Source: Sphingobacterium sp. lm-10 (GTDB lineage: Bacteria; Bacteroidota; Bacteroidia; Sphingobacteriales; Sphingobacteriaceae). Taken from it: 64,000 bases of DNA. How positions within the stretch are numbered: position 1 is the first letter of the stretch; each line of letters opens with the position of its first letter. The stretch spans positions 992,001 to 1,056,000 of the forward strand of contig NZ_JAMJWC010000001.1 in NCBI RefSeq assembly GCF_023554555.1, given 5' to 3'. Both the position numbers and the translations under genes were made by a program. Below the pieces are notes generated by a model. That model did not search any database and was not told where the DNA came from. It worked only from the letters and a program-made list of their open reading frames with translations. Positions 7,732 to 17,225 of the stretch are shown piece by piece.

Positions 7732-10164
7732 ATGAAGACACCAAATCAATTGTTTAAAGATCTTTTCCAATGCCACACAGAGGAAGAAGTAGATACATAC
7801 ATATCTGGAAACACTGATGTTTTCCATCAAAACAACTGGTATCCATTGAGTGGCAATGAGAATAACTACGGTGTAATTGAAAATCAACAAGCCTCGCCTA
7901 TCGCTGCACTCATTGAAAAAATCACCAATTCTATCGATGCTACACTTATGCGTAGGTGCTACGAGGCTAACATCGATCCAAAATCAGATGATGCTCCAAA
8001 GACCATGGAAGAAGCTCGCGAACGCTTTTTTCCTCATTACAAAAATTGGGATCTTACAGGACCTCGCAAGTCGCAAGCAAAAAATATTCAAATCCTTGCA
8101 GACGGGCCAAAATTAAACTCTAGTTTGACGATATATGATAACGGTGAAGGGCAACATCCGAAGGACTTAGAAGACACATTCCTTTCATTATTACGTGGCA
8201 ATAAAAATGAAATCCACTTTGTACAAGGAAAGTACAATATGGGCGGAAGTGGTGCTATTATCTTCTGTGGTAAAAAAGGGTACCAATTGATAGGATCAAG
8301 AAGATTTGATAAAAGTGGTGACTTTGGTTTTACCTTGATCAGAGAACATCCCTTGTCCAAAGAAGAGGAAGGTAAGAAGAAAAATACCTGGTACGAGTAT
8401 CTAAAGATTGATAATAAGATTCCATCTTTCAAAATCGACAAACTTGATCTGAACCTATACGAAACTTTATTTGAAACAGGTTCGATTGTTAAACTGTATT
8501 CATACAGGTTACCCGAGGGCAGTCGTTCAGTGATCTCCCGTGATCTCAACCAGAGCCTTAATGAATTTTTATTTAACCCCGCTCTACCGATCCTTACCGT
8601 AGATAGGAAGTACCGCTATCCTAAAGATATTAATTTGGAAAGAGATCTCTACGGACTTCAACGACGATTAGAGCAAACCGAAAATAAATATATAGAAGAT
8701 TTCTTCTCCGAAACATATCGAGAGGAACCATTCGGCTCATTCAAAGTTACATGCTATGTTTTTAAATCCAGAATTGACGGAAAGAATATAAAAGAAACGA
8801 AAGCTGCTATACAAAGTGAATTTTTCAAAAACAACATGTCTGTTTTATTCTCTCTGAATGGTCAGGTTCACGGAAGTTACACCTATGAATTTATCACACG
8901 CGCACTAAAATTCAACTTACTTAAACACCACCTTCTGATCCATGTAGACTGCACCAATATGGAATATAATTTCCGAAAGGAATTATTTATGGCGTCTCGA
9001 GACCGGTTGAAGGATGGAGAAGACACAGCACGGCTTAGAAAGTTCTTGGCTAATAAATTAGGTAGTAAAAATGGGCCATTAGCAGAAATAGAAAAGAGGC
9101 GAAAAGACTCCATTTCAGTTGATGCGAAGGATACCACGGAGATGCTAAAATCATTTTCTAAAAATCTCCCAATGGATAGCGAAATGATGAAGCTTTTATC
9201 GCAGACTTTCAAACTAGAGCAAAAAAAAGATAAAGCCGAGAGAAAGGATACTGGAAAGAAAAACGAAACCGAAGAAAAAAAACCGTTTCTTCCTAAACGC
9301 TTTCCTTCATTCTTCAAGTTTAAAAATGTGAAGAAAGATGGAACTAGTGTCATTAATTTGCCAAGAGGGCAAGACAAATCCATTAGTTTTCAAACCGATG
9401 TAGAAAACCACTACTTTGATCGAGTCGAAGAACCCGGAGATTTGAAAATTGCATTGGTGTCCTACAATAAGAAAAATAAGAGCGATGACGGAAACGCGTC
9501 ACCCGGGATAGACAATGTTGAAGAGATATTAAACATCAATCATTCTAGTCCACGTGACGGGACAATACGACTAAATCTGAAAGCGAAAAATTCTGTACAA
9601 GTCGGAGACGAATTAGAAATGAAAGTCACACTCACTGGCGCAGGGGAAGAATTCGAAGAAATATTCTTGGTGAAGGTTGCTGATCCTGAAGCTCCAAAAG
9701 TCGTTACTGAAAAGAAAGAGGAAGACGAGCCGTTTGGCTTGCCTCCATTTGTTCTTGTGTATCAGGAACAAATGGAAGGGCATCAAACTTGGGCCGAGGT
9801 TGAAGATGGGCTTGGCACCGATATATCCTTTGATACGGTAATGATTCCACAAGTCAGCGATGGCAACCTCGAGAAAGTGGTGATCAATATGGATAGCAAA
9901 GTTTTAAAGGATTTCAAAACACAATATAGAAGTGAAGAGCAACTACAGGTGGCAGAGCGTAAATATATATCATCGGTTTACTTCCATACCCTTTTTCTCT
10001 ACATGATCACTAAAAATCGGAAATACGGCATAGTAAAGCAAGGAGAAAAAGAGGAAGAGACTGTTGAAGTTGAGACCTACCTACAAGACGTATTCTCTAG
10101 CTACTATTCTGCCTTTATCTTGAATTTTGGAACGAATGACCTGCTACAGGGGATTGGTGAGTAG
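7732..10164 (+). CDS. GHKL (HSP90/MutL-type) ATPase, phosphorothioation-associated candidate effector
   Basis: 810 residues. The Bergerat fold is clear: N-box IEKITNSIDA (about 61-70), G1 box DNGEG (136-140) and G2 box GKYNMGGSG (166-174). The middle (about 250-450) resembles the transducer part of large defence GHKL proteins. A highly charged linker rich in Lys/Glu (about 490-530) leads to a beta-rich region, and the C-terminal 150 residues are of unknown fold. Proteins of this build are frequent beside DndB/DGQHR and PAPS-reductase-like genes. It may act as an ATP-driven clamp or remodeller that gives DNA access to the nucleases encoded next. It lies 24 bases after the HNH gene and 36 before the GIY-YIG gene. 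Function is inferred; the ATPase fold is well supported. Confidence 0.83.
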   Translation: MKTPNQLFKDLFQCHTEEEVDTYISGNTDVFHQNNWYPLSGNENNYGVIENQQASPIAALIEKITNSIDATLMRRCYEANIDPKSDDAPKTMEEARERFFPHYKNWDLTGPRKSQAKNIQILADGPKLNSSLTIYDNGEGQHPKDLEDTFLSLLRGNKNEIHFVQGKYNMGGSGAIIFCGKKGYQLIGSRRFDKSGDFGFTLIREHPLSKEEEGKKKNTWYEYLKIDNKIPSFKIDKLDLNLYETLFETGSIVKLYSYRLPEGSRSVISRDLNQSLNEFLFNPALPILTVDRKYRYPKDINLERDLYGLQRRLEQTENKYIEDFFSETYREEPFGSFKVTCYVFKSRIDGKNIKETKAAIQSEFFKNNMSVLFSLNGQVHGSYTYEFITRALKFNLLKHHLLIHVDCTNMEYNFRKELFMASRDRLKDGEDTARLRKFLANKLGSKNGPLAEIEKRRKDSISVDAKDTTEMLKSFSKNLPMDSEMMKLLSQTFKLEQKKDKAERKDTGKKNETEEKKPFLPKRFPSFFKFKNVKKDGTSVINLPRGQDKSISFQTDVENHYFDRVEEPGDLKIALVSYNKKNKSDDGNASPGIDNVEEILNINHSSPRDGTIRLNLKAKNSVQVGDELEMKVTLTGAGEEFEEIFLVKVADPEAPKVVTEKKEEDEPFGLPPFVLVYQEQMEGHQTWAEVEDGLGTDISFDTVMIPQVSDGNLEKVVINMDSKVLKDFKTQYRSEEQLQVAERKYISSVYFHTLFLYMITKNRKYGIVKQGEKEEETVEVETYLQDVFSSYYSAFILNFGTNDLLQGIGE

Positions 10165-10200
10165 TAATAAATGCTATTTGAAAACAAAATATAATTTCAC

Positions 10201-10731
10201 ATGACAAACGCCGCTTTTGACTTAGGAGAAGAAATAAAACTACATACATTGGAATTTAAACTACATGTAGGCTTGTGGAATAAATTTAGTAAGACAGGAA
10301 AATTAGATCTATCAATTTCCAATTGGAAAAGTATCAAATATTTAAACACAACTGCTACTGCTCTTCATGATGATGTTGCATCGATTCCAAATAGAGTTGG
10401 AGGATTATATTTATTTACTATCAAGTGCGACATTTTACCCGGAATAACGGAATTTCCTGTATATATTGGGCGAGCTCAGAAAACAGAAACTCAGAATCTT
10501 AGAAAGAGATGTAAGGAGTACTTTCAGAAATTCGCGAAAACAAATGAAAGACCGCTTGTGACAAAGATGTTCAAATATTGGGATAAAAATATCTTCTTAT
10601 ATTACCTACCTCTTGCAACTAACCATGATATTATTAACGATGAGAAAGATTTGATAAACTCACTACTACTTCCTTTTAACACTGAAATTCCAGACGCAGA
10701 AACTAAACAAGCAACCTTAGCATTTCCATAA
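10201..10731 (+). CDS. GIY-YIG-like nuclease-fold protein
   Basis: 176 residues. The second half has the GIY-YIG pattern: GGLYLF (67-72) for GIY, PVYIGRA (86-92) for YIG, an Arg/Tyr helix LRKRCKEYF (about 100-108), a conserved-position Glu in NDEKDLINSLL (about Glu148) and an Asn in LPFN (160). These fit the catalytic Tyr/Arg/Glu/Asn layout of the superfamily, with the first motif degenerate. The first 60 residues show no known domain. It ends two bases before the DGQHR gene. It is probably a small endonuclease or DNA-binding relative; catalytic competence is uncertain because the first Tyr motif reads GLY. Confidence 0.7.
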   Translation: MTNAAFDLGEEIKLHTLEFKLHVGLWNKFSKTGKLDLSISNWKSIKYLNTTATALHDDVASIPNRVGGLYLFTIKCDILPGITEFPVYIGRAQKTETQNLRKRCKEYFQKFAKTNERPLVTKMFKYWDKNIFLYYLPLATNHDIINDEKDLINSLLLPFNTEIPDAETKQATLAFP

Positions 10732-10733
10732 CT

Positions 10734-11969
10734 ATGAAAATCCCAGCACTAAGAGCAGAATTAGGTGGTAGAACTTATTATATTGCTACCCTGACATTTC
10801 AACAAGTAAATGACTATGTTGAGCGAGTTGATGATGAACTTCACAAATCTGAAAGCTTAAAAGATTTAATACAAAGAAGTATTACAAACAACTACATGAG
10901 TATAAAAGACTATATACTTCATCAAGATGAGCGGTTTTTTAACTCTTTGATATTAGCTGTGTATGATGACTATCCTACATGGAGTGAAGTCGAATTACGG
11001 TATGATGATCAAAGCTCCTACCAAGTAGGACTTTTGGATTTCCCAGCGAAACACAAGATCTTCCCCGTAGATGGTCAGCATCGTGTAGAAGGAATAAAAG
11101 CCGCTATTAAAGAGAATCCAAAATTAAAAGAAGAAAAAATTGCGGCAATTTTTATTGGCCATAAAAATGACGCGAATGGTAAACAAAGCACAAGGCGACT
11201 ATTTACCACACTGAATAGATACGCCAAACCAGTATCTTTCGATGACACTATTGCTTTAGACGAAGATGACACAGTTGCAATAGTGACCAGAGAATTATTA
11301 GAAGAACACAAGCTATTTCAAGGCAAAAGAATTATTTACGCTAAGCAAAAGGCGATACCTTCAAATAATTTCAATGCCATTACCTCGATTATAACACTTT
11401 ACCAGTGCAATATAGAATTATTTAAAGCATGGCATTATCGATCCAAAAAGAAAAAAGCAACTGCGAAAGTCTTAGCCGAATATCTAAAATTCAGGAAATC
11501 TAAAGAGGAAATAGCAGATGTGAAAAAACACATATTTGACTTTTGGAATACATTCTGTAATGAGTTATATGTAATTCAAAAATATCTTAAAAATAGCGAG
11601 CCTTATGCTAAACACTTACGAAATAATGAAAATGGTGGTCATTTATTATTTCGCCCAGTTGGTTTATTACCATTTATAAAAGCAATTTCCGAAATACAGA
11701 TATTAAAAAACACGAATTACACAAGTATATTGTCCACGTTTAATAAAATAGATTTAAATCTATCATCTATTCCTTGGCAAAAGGTCGTTTGGGATTCAGC
11801 CACTAAAAGAATGATCATGAATTCCTCTACGTTAACCCAAATGCTGATGGTATATAAATTCGATAGTAAATTAATCTCCGGCGCAAAGCTGGGTAAATTA
11901 GAAAAAGAATATGCCTCCAAAATCGATTATGATGGAAAGGTCTCCGAGGTGTTGAAACGAATCAAGTAA
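10734..11969 (+). CDS. DGQHR-domain protein, DndB-like
   Basis: 411 residues. The defining motif FPVDGQHRVEG (DGQHR at 113-117) is followed by a ParB-like region with STRRLFTTLNRYAKPVSFDD and TIALDEDDTVAIVTRELLEE, as in DndB and related DGQHR proteins. DndB represses and tunes the dnd operon; DGQHR proteins in other islands are thought to bind DNA or nucleotides. The motif also resembles the DGQxR loop of the DUF262 domain in SspE. The gene sits two bases after the first GIY-YIG gene and nine before the second. It may read phosphorothioate state or nucleotide for the flanking nucleases, or regulate the sspABCD operon that faces it. Family assignment is firm; the role is inferred. Confidence 0.87.
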   Translation: MKIPALRAELGGRTYYIATLTFQQVNDYVERVDDELHKSESLKDLIQRSITNNYMSIKDYILHQDERFFNSLILAVYDDYPTWSEVELRYDDQSSYQVGLLDFPAKHKIFPVDGQHRVEGIKAAIKENPKLKEEKIAAIFIGHKNDANGKQSTRRLFTTLNRYAKPVSFDDTIALDEDDTVAIVTRELLEEHKLFQGKRIIYAKQKAIPSNNFNAITSIITLYQCNIELFKAWHYRSKKKKATAKVLAEYLKFRKSKEEIADVKKHIFDFWNTFCNELYVIQKYLKNSEPYAKHLRNNENGGHLLFRPVGLLPFIKAISEIQILKNTNYTSILSTFNKIDLNLSSIPWQKVVWDSATKRMIMNSSTLTQMLMVYKFDSKLISGAKLGKLEKEYASKIDYDGKVSEVLKRIK

Positions 11970-11978
11970 GAACCGAAC

Positions 11979-12851
11979 ATGAAAACAGAGAGGTCCAATA
12001 TTAAGTTTCCTCTATGGCGGAAGAAAGTAGATACTTCACTTTTTACCAAGTTAGATACACCTATCCCTAATTGGCTATCACAAGTGTGGGAAATAGAAAG
12101 TTTAATTGGATATAACTCGTCAAAGAAGTCGACAGAAACATCAGTACGGCTTATTCTCAACAAAAAAGAATTCAGAGGATCTGTACTTTATACGAAACAC
12201 TATGGAAAAGAAACAAACTACAAACTCTTCTTTTCGAAAGATTTTGCAGAGGAATTGAAAGATTCCTTTGTAATGAGCTATATGCGAACTCTTGAAAGTA
12301 AGCTTCGAAGAGAGAACTCTGAATACACAAATAATATCGAAGATGAAATACCTTTTTGGGAATTCATCGATTTGGAATTTGACAAAATGAATCGAACGTT
12401 TTACTGTAATGCCCACTATACTCAAAAGACTATCTTTCCGGAATTGTTTAAGCAGTTCACAAAATCACACCTCTTGAAAGACATGGAAAATCGTCTTCTT
12501 GATAAGGGAGAGTTCAAATTTATTAAGCAAGACTGGCGACCAAAATCAGAGCTCAACCTCCAATTATTCGAACATCCAAATTTCATTTATTACTTAATCG
12601 ACACGCAAAACAAATTATTATATATAGGGGAATCAGAAACGGCCAGGAGAATTCTTCAATTACGACCAGAAATCCCTGAGTGGGATTATTTCAGGATAGA
12701 TTTTCTCCCTATTTGGATTACACGGAGCCAACGTTTGGAGTTGGAAAGACTGATGATAAGATCATTCGCATCTCTATTGTCCAATTATAAAAAAGTAAAA
12801 TACATCATTATATCAGAATACTGTCTGGCAAACAAAAAAATCGACTTATGA
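11979..12851 (+). CDS. large protein with C-terminal GIY-YIG-like domain
   Basis: 290 residues. About residues 1-195 are an unassigned helical/beta domain. The C-terminal part reads NFIYYLIDTQNKLLYIGES (201-219), an IYY...YIG pair of the GIY-YIG fold, then an Arg-rich turn (TARRI), IRSFASLLSNY with Asn269, and a Glu in the helix LELERLM (254-256) in the position of the metal-binding Glu. This is a second, divergent GIY-YIG protein in one operon. The stop at 12851 is 8 bases from the stop of the convergent sspD-like gene. The N-terminal domain might recognise DNA or the modification; that is conjecture. Confidence 0.7.
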   Translation: MKTERSNIKFPLWRKKVDTSLFTKLDTPIPNWLSQVWEIESLIGYNSSKKSTETSVRLILNKKEFRGSVLYTKHYGKETNYKLFFSKDFAEELKDSFVMSYMRTLESKLRRENSEYTNNIEDEIPFWEFIDLEFDKMNRTFYCNAHYTQKTIFPELFKQFTKSHLLKDMENRLLDKGEFKFIKQDWRPKSELNLQLFEHPNFIYYLIDTQNKLLYIGESETARRILQLRPEIPEWDYFRIDFLPIWITRSQRLELERLMIRSFASLLSNYKKVKYIIISEYCLANKKIDL

Positions 12852-12859
12852 AAGATTTA

Positions 12860-13993
12860 TTAAATAAAACAGCTTGCACATCCGATCTCTTCTTCTGAAG
12901 CAGACATGAGGATATCCATAAGCTTAGAACTTTTAGGCTTATCGGATTTTTGCAGTCTTTTCTGACGCTTAATGTATTCACGCTTGATATTTACAATCCT
13001 GTCGGGTAGTATCAACTTTTCTAAAGGCTCATCTTGATTCCATGAGAAATCACCACGTTCATACTCCATTGCTTGCGCAAATAAGTCGGGATGTTGTTCG
13101 TATAACCAGACCCACTCTATCTTTTGTTGGAAAAAGCAAAAGTAACAACCAGATCTGCTTCTATTGTAAGTAGCCTTCTCACCGTCAATCTCAAACTCGA
13201 TCTTATTGTAATAGGCAGGAATACCGACGCCGCTCTCCTCCAACAGTCTGTAGATATCCTCCAATTTCAGCACATCCTTATTGTCAAGAAGAGAAAACGG
13301 TTGATCTAGCTTACCTACCGGATAGCCCTCTTGCTTGGCCACGTCAAAAGCTAATCTGTTATAATAAGTAATGCCTAAATCCAAAATCTGGCTAAGCTTC
13401 TCATCTTTCGAATAGAGCTCACCTACTGGACGACCTAAAACCTCTAGAAAGCGAACCACTTTATCTGCATCGACATTTTTCTCCGCCCATTCCAGCCTGT
13501 CATTGATCTTGCGATTGTCCAATATCTTGGCAACGATATCTTGGCTCCATATACTCTCCCTAAATGGAAATATAGATTGTATTGTCGATTTAGTAGAAAT
13601 ATATCCCTCCCGGTCTTCATCACCACGTATACCCACGTACGAAATTACGGGATCATCGCCCACAAACTTCTCAAATACGTCTAACTTTAGACTCTTCGTG
13701 CACCAACGATGTTTTGTATTTGGCAGAAAGCCCCCTAAACTTTTCAACTTATGGTCGAACGGAGCTTCGACACTATCTGAAAAGGCTGCAAGTCGAATAA
13801 TTTTCTTTCCTAGATAAACCTCAAGATTGTTAATCAGTTGATAAGTTTCTGTTAACTCTTTTCCCGTGTCAGCAGTGTAATATTCGATATCTAGATCTGG
13901 ATAATTATCTTTCATATAGATAGCCAAAGCCGCAGAATCCTTCCCTCCGGATATCCCTAACACATGCCTCACTTTGTTTGTACTATTTACCAT
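12860..13993 (-). CDS. sspD: DNA phosphorothioation protein, DndC/SspD-like PAPS-reductase family
   Basis: 377 residues. An adenine-nucleotide alpha-hydrolase (PP-loop) enzyme that activates the DNA backbone with ATP so that a sulfur from a cysteine desulfurase can replace a non-bridging oxygen. The PP-loop is GISGGKDSAAL (about 13-23). Cysteines suited to an Fe-S cluster are at 98 (RWCTK), 283 and 286 (GCYFCFF) and 372 and 375 (GCASC); the C-F-C spacing with a trailing EWVWLYEQHPDLF is typical of DndC and SspD. It is the last gene of an A-B-C-D ordered operon, one base after the SspC-like gene. Presence of a DUF4007 gene and absence of dndD/dndE favour SspD over DndC. Confidence 0.9.
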   Translation of the reverse strand: MVNSTNKVRHVLGISGGKDSAALAIYMKDNYPDLDIEYYTADTGKELTETYQLINNLEVYLGKKIIRLAAFSDSVEAPFDHKLKSLGGFLPNTKHRWCTKSLKLDVFEKFVGDDPVISYVGIRGDEDREGYISTKSTIQSIFPFRESIWSQDIVAKILDNRKINDRLEWAEKNVDADKVVRFLEVLGRPVGELYSKDEKLSQILDLGITYYNRLAFDVAKQEGYPVGKLDQPFSLLDNKDVLKLEDIYRLLEESGVGIPAYYNKIEFEIDGEKATYNRSRSGCYFCFFQQKIEWVWLYEQHPDLFAQAMEYERGDFSWNQDEPLEKLILPDRIVNIKREYIKRQKRLQKSDKPKSSKLMDILMSASEEEIGCASCFI

Positions 13994-13994
13994 A

Positions 13995-16900
13995 TCAATC
14001 CATTTGATCGTTAAGTAATTTTGCTAGTATAAATATATTTAATTTTTTGTCGTCTGTCAAATGCTTTGACAGCTCTGCTTTCCGCTTATCGACTTCCTTT
14101 TGCTTTGACTTCGGAATGTTAAGGATATGTTTATTAAGCCCCTTATTGAGACTAGTAATCTCAACTTTTACTGCATCCTGCATGTATTCGCTGGTAACCT
14201 TATTTTCTATATCTGCGAAATTATCCAGTTCATGTATCCACTCTTTGAACTTGACGAATAAAACTACTTCTTCTTCATCATTGATATCTTCCAGTTGCTT
14301 GCCTATAATAGCATGTGCAAGCGAGCTTAGCCAAGCTGTCTTGTCATCAAGATTAGATTGCAACCTTTGTAAAAAGACTTTTAGATGGGGAGAAACTAAA
14401 TAGGGCTTCAGTTTGGTAAAGCGATCCTGCAACTCTCTCTTCCAATCTTCAAAATCCAATGATTTACCACCAACGACCTCTTCCAATAGGAACTCTTCAA
14501 ATCGCTGAATCAAACTATTAAAACTGGAACGGATGTCGGTAATAGATTGTCTTAACTCCACAAAAAATCGCTCTAGTTTTTGAGGGTTTTCGTCCAACTC
14601 TCGTAATGAATATCCCAAAGCGGTTGGAAAATCTTCAAAGAATGTTTTCTCCGGATCTGTTGATTCTGCAATAGCCTTTCTCAGATTGGCGATATCTTTC
14701 GGCAATCTACTCGTCCGCTTCGAATACTCTGGCAGTTGCATATAAAACGACAAGAATGGTCTAATCATCTCAATAAAACCGGTATTAGACGCACGATCTA
14801 CTTTATTCTGATTTAGGAGTTCCCGATATTTATTGAAAACAGATAAGTGTATGCCCGTTCCAGAAAATGACTTTAACCAATACTCTGAAGGATTTTTCAA
14901 CACTAAATCCAGTATATCTGCATTTAGCTTAGGAATAAATCCGTCCTTATTGAAAAATGAAAAATCTGATTGCTTTACTAATAAGAACAAGGGTAAGACA
15001 AAATCAATCAGCCCCTTCTTTAGTTTATAAGGTCTCTCCAGCAGTTTATCTGTGAACTCTTGAAGATTAATCTTGCTCGATCTGGCTTCATCTAAGAACT
15101 GGATAAATAAAACCCATATAGATTTAAAATTATCTCCGCTCGGTTCACTTAATTCATACGCACCAAATTCATTTCGAGTGTAAAAGCAATTCTCTTTTAT
15201 TAAAGCTAAGTATATGGTTTTGTCGGGTGGAAACAGATTTGGATTATAAGATAAATCCTCCTCTCCTAAATTGTCACAAATATTATTCAAAAGAGCTTTA
15301 CGCGCTGTTAGAATAGGTGAAGATAATTTGGTCTTATTGACCATTTCGTTCTTAAATATTGGAGTGCCCCAATAAACATCGGCTACGATATGGCTTAAAA
15401 ATGTATTCAGTTCTCTCCCACTGGTAATAGTGTCGGTTTGTATTTCTCCCTTATAAAAAACGGTGATCTCGGATGCATCGAAATTGTACAAACTATCCAA
15501 GACCATCCTTTCCAACTGCCTAACGGCTTGATCCAGCTGAATAGAAAGTTCCTTCCTAGCCCCTTTATCATCTTCATGCTGTGATTTGGCATATCGAATT
15601 TGCTCTACCAGATAGATCTGCGAAAGGATAGTTTCCGATCTTTTATACTGTATATACAGAATTGCCTCTTCCTGCTGAGCACTAAAGTCTTGGATTTGAT
15701 GAGCATATTCAGCAGGTGAAAAAACTAAATTTATATAACCATCGATCTCGCCTTTCGGCTTTAGCGATAGCGGTTCGTCCGAAAGGACAAAGGAAAAATA
15801 CCTAGGAGTACCCACCTCCAGTAAAGATTTTTTGGCAAGTGAAGTTGGCAGTTCTAATATATCTTGTAGATAAGAACCAATACTAGAAACCTCGGAAATG
15901 TATTTCTTAGCATTTTCGATTTCCAGATCAATATCAACATCGGTATCTTCTACCAAAACAAAACGATCACTATGCTTTCGGAATCGCAGAATATTGACCT
16001 GTACTAGACGCTTTAACTCATTCCTTATATTATCAAATGCAAAAGTTAATCGCATGTATTCGCAAAGGAAATCTCCATTGACTGACATCGATTTTTTGGA
16101 AAACAACTGTAATAAGCCGACCACTTTTATAATCGCAACCGCTTTAACCAACTCTCCCGCTTCGAAAATACCGATAGCTTTCTCTATATTGTCTTGTAAC
16201 AGTCGCCAAAGCTGAAAATCAGGATTTTGACGCACCAATAGCTGTTGACTGTAATGGTATATGAGATAATCATATACGTGAGCTAAGGTATAAAACCCTT
16301 CGGTGCCGTGGCTAATAAAGTCTTGTATTCCTTGGTAATCTTCTGAGTCCAGAAATGTAAATAAAGACCGATCATTTTGACCATAACGCTGAAGAGCTAA
16401 TGTCAATATACTTCCTGAAAGAACATCTAACGGTTGTAAGGCTTTCAAAAGGTCTAAACTGAAATAGTCTTTAGTAGGGAAAGCGTTGGACTTTTCCACA
16501 ACATCCTTTAATTCAATAAGCCGATTTTCATCACCGTATTGACCCACCTTTTTTAACCTTTCTGCAGCGATCAAGAGAAGTTGCTCGGATGGCACATTGA
16601 AAGGAATTTCTTGCATACGGCCTTTGACCTTCAGCCATTCCTTCCTCTGTATCTCGCTCAGATGGTATGCATAGGCTGAAAAATCCTGATGAAGCGTGGT
16701 AATCAGGATAATGTTGCCGTTTGTATCATTAACTAACTCCGACAATTGTTGAATAAAATAAAAGCTCTTTTCTGGATTATTTTTAGCTGCGAATTCCAAA
16801 AATTTCCCAAACTCATCTATTCGTATAATCAGTGCTCTCTCTGACTCTTTTAATTCATTAGCATAAGATTTCAATGACGATAACACTTCAGCTGGTTTGG

Positions 16901-17225
16901 AATTCAAATCCTTGGCAAACGCTTCTTGTAACGACGTGTATTCGCCTACCAAATCCAAAGTGGTATATCGCGTATAGCCCTTGAGCAGATAATCGAAATG
17001 ATCGAAAAACTTATTTTCTTTTTCTATAGCATAAGCCAAGGCCCACAAAAAAGTAGACTTTCCTGTACCATAAGCGCCTACGATAGTGAATGAACGATAC
17101 CCAAGATTGGACGATGCTACAATCTGCTCAAAGGCACGCTGTCCATTGAGGGTACTTACATATTCTAACTCCTGATCCTTGTCACGTATAATATTGACGG
17201 AAGGAGAATAATTAAACACCTGCAT
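13995..17225 (-). CDS. sspC: SspC-like large P-loop ATPase of the phosphorothioation operon
   Basis: 1076 residues. The N-terminal AAA-like domain has Walker A GAYGTGKST (50-58) and Walker B ALIIRIDEFGKF (131-142), followed by a sensor-like LITTLHQDF. The remaining 800 residues are helical and charged without a recognised domain. Large ATPases of this build sit between the DUF4007 and PAPS-reductase genes in ssp operons. Its start overlaps the DUF4007 gene by 14 bases and its stop is one base from sspD, so translation is probably coupled. Expected role: ATP-driven step in single-strand phosphorothioation with SspB and SspD. It could also be compared with BREX BrxC-type ATPases, but gene order argues for SspC. 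Confidence 0.83.
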   Translation of the reverse strand: MQVFNYSPSVNIIRDKDQELEYVSTLNGQRAFEQIVASSNLGYRSFTIVGAYGTGKSTFLWALAYAIEKENKFFDHFDYLLKGYTRYTTLDLVGEYTSLQEAFAKDLNSKPAEVLSSLKSYANELKESERALIIRIDEFGKFLEFAAKNNPEKSFYFIQQLSELVNDTNGNIILITTLHQDFSAYAYHLSEIQRKEWLKVKGRMQEIPFNVPSEQLLLIAAERLKKVGQYGDENRLIELKDVVEKSNAFPTKDYFSLDLLKALQPLDVLSGSILTLALQRYGQNDRSLFTFLDSEDYQGIQDFISHGTEGFYTLAHVYDYLIYHYSQQLLVRQNPDFQLWRLLQDNIEKAIGIFEAGELVKAVAIIKVVGLLQLFSKKSMSVNGDFLCEYMRLTFAFDNIRNELKRLVQVNILRFRKHSDRFVLVEDTDVDIDLEIENAKKYISEVSSIGSYLQDILELPTSLAKKSLLEVGTPRYFSFVLSDEPLSLKPKGEIDGYINLVFSPAEYAHQIQDFSAQQEEAILYIQYKRSETILSQIYLVEQIRYAKSQHEDDKGARKELSIQLDQAVRQLERMVLDSLYNFDASEITVFYKGEIQTDTITSGRELNTFLSHIVADVYWGTPIFKNEMVNKTKLSSPILTARKALLNNICDNLGEEDLSYNPNLFPPDKTIYLALIKENCFYTRNEFGAYELSEPSGDNFKSIWVLFIQFLDEARSSKINLQEFTDKLLERPYKLKKGLIDFVLPLFLLVKQSDFSFFNKDGFIPKLNADILDLVLKNPSEYWLKSFSGTGIHLSVFNKYRELLNQNKVDRASNTGFIEMIRPFLSFYMQLPEYSKRTSRLPKDIANLRKAIAESTDPEKTFFEDFPTALGYSLRELDENPQKLERFFVELRQSITDIRSSFNSLIQRFEEFLLEEVVGGKSLDFEDWKRELQDRFTKLKPYLVSPHLKVFLQRLQSNLDDKTAWLSSLAHAIIGKQLEDINDEEEVVLFVKFKEWIHELDNFADIENKVTSEYMQDAVKVEITSLNKGLNKHILNIPKSKQKEVDKRKAELSKHLTDDKKLNIFILAKLLNDQMD

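Noticed and set aside
8883-9383. Long minus-strand frames inside the GHKL gene
   Set aside because: They lie within a gene with clear ATPase motifs and read Ser/Phe-rich, as expected for the antisense of a Lys/Glu-rich protein.
7732-10164. MutL or topoisomerase VI subunit
   Set aside because: The Bergerat fold is shared, but MutL-type endonuclease motifs and topo VI partners are not visible, and the setting is a defence operon.
13995-17225. BREX BrxC ATPase
   Set aside because: No BrxA, BrxB, PglX or PglZ genes nearby.
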